The position numbers and the translations under genes are program-made. A DNA stretch of 6,714 nucleotides from Bacteroidales bacterium. GTDB lineage: Bacteria > Bacteroidota > Bacteroidia > Bacteroidales > WCHB1-69. The stretch spans positions 1-6,714 of the forward strand of contig JAQUGA010000138.1 of assembly GCA_028684405.1 (NCBI GenBank). Reading direction: 5' to 3'. The notes beneath the pieces were generated by a model. It was not told where the DNA came from. It saw nothing but the letters and a program-made list of their open reading frames with translations, and searched no databases. How positions within the stretch are numbered: the first letter of the stretch is position 1; every line of letters begins with the position of its first letter. Shown here piece by piece: positions 6,430-6,714 of this stretch.

Positions 6430-6714
6430 TTATTTTACGGGTTCATTTGATTTATTATCAAGTAGATTTAATTTATATTTAAGATATTCTACTCCTTTTG
6501 GAGAAGCTATTCCTCTGATGTGATAGACAAATATATTCCGCAAAATTTCATCAAAACTTAAATCTTCGTTCATATCTTCAATGAGGGAAACATTGTTTAC
6601 CTGCTGGACATATAATTTAGCAATAACGTTAATTCTAAAATCATCTAAGTATAGACCTTCTTGTATTCCCTGTTCCATGTTTTGACAAATTTTCCCATAG
6701 ATATGCTTCTTATT
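6430..6714 (-). CDS. TetR/AcrR-family regulator, C-terminal part only
   Basis: The frame stays open from the window edge to a TAA at 6432-6430, giving 94 residues; no start is visible. An internal ATG at 6678 is in frame but is not a believable start, since the preceding codons (NKKHIYGKICQN) continue the coding frame. The visible part is helical, with a segment reading EQGIQEGLYLDDFRINVIAKL and, nearer the end, SFDEILRNIFVYHIRGIASPKG. This pattern (an E-G-x-Y segment, then a helix ending in YHIRGI) is what I know from the C-terminal ligand-binding and dimer domain of Bacteroidota TetR proteins. The helix-turn-helix would be encoded beyond 6714. It lies directly upstream of and in the same direction as the efflux operon, 106 bp away, so it is the likely repressor of the pump and perhaps of itself. 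Family assignment is moderate because the diagnostic DNA-binding domain is out of view. Confidence 0.75.
   Translation of the reverse strand, partial: NKKHIYGKICQNMEQGIQEGLYLDDFRINVIAKLYVQQVNNVSLIEDMNEDLSFDEILRNIFVYHIRGIASPKGVEYLKYKLNLLDNKSNEPVK

Noticed and set aside
6430..6678. Stand-alone 82-residue protein starting at the ATG at 6678
   Set aside because: The frame continues open and in character to the window edge, and the content looks like the C-terminal half of a TetR protein, so this ATG is an internal Met.

Overview
The window looks like a chromosomal segment from a member of the Bacteroidota. The evidence is the AT-rich DNA, A-rich start regions with no clear Shine-Dalgarno sequence, a promoter element matching the TAnnTTTG -7 box of that phylum, signal peptides ending in S-Q or A-Q, and protein types (a short secreted TonB-like protein, a TolC-MFP-RND gene order with a small trailing PII-like gene) common there. 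Genus cannot be fixed from the sequence. Every gene I can support lies on the minus strand, so transcription runs from high to low coordinates.

Layout in transcription order: (1) 6714-6430, the C-terminal half of a TetR/AcrR-type regulator whose DNA-binding part is outside the window. (2) 6429-6324, a 106-bp regulatory gap with a 28-bp dyad (candidate operator), a TAAATTTG -7 box and a very A-rich leader. (3) 6323-4938, a TolC-type outer-membrane channel. (4) 4914-3862, a lipoprotein membrane fusion (periplasmic adaptor) protein. (5) 3839-702, an inner-membrane RND pump of the HAE1 type with intact proton-relay residues. (6) 686-393, a 97-residue PII-like protein of the kind found next to RND pumps in Bacteroidota. 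(7) 392-239, a gap with a perfect 15-bp hairpin that probably ends the operon. (8) 238-1, the N-terminal 79 residues of a secreted TonB-C-terminal-domain-like protein that runs off the window.

Together genes 3-6 form one operon (gaps of 23, 22 and 15 bp) for a complete tripartite proton-driven efflux system plus a small putative sensor or modulator. The TetR protein next to it probably represses the operon until a pump substrate appears. No substrate can be named from the sequence.

Most of the window is a recognisable efflux locus. The least understood part is the PII-like protein, whose role in pump function is, to my knowledge, not established. The dyad upstream of the promoter and the changed hairpin-tip motif in the adaptor protein also deserve a look. 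I saw no mobile element, CRISPR array, tRNA or rRNA, and no sign of a defence system.
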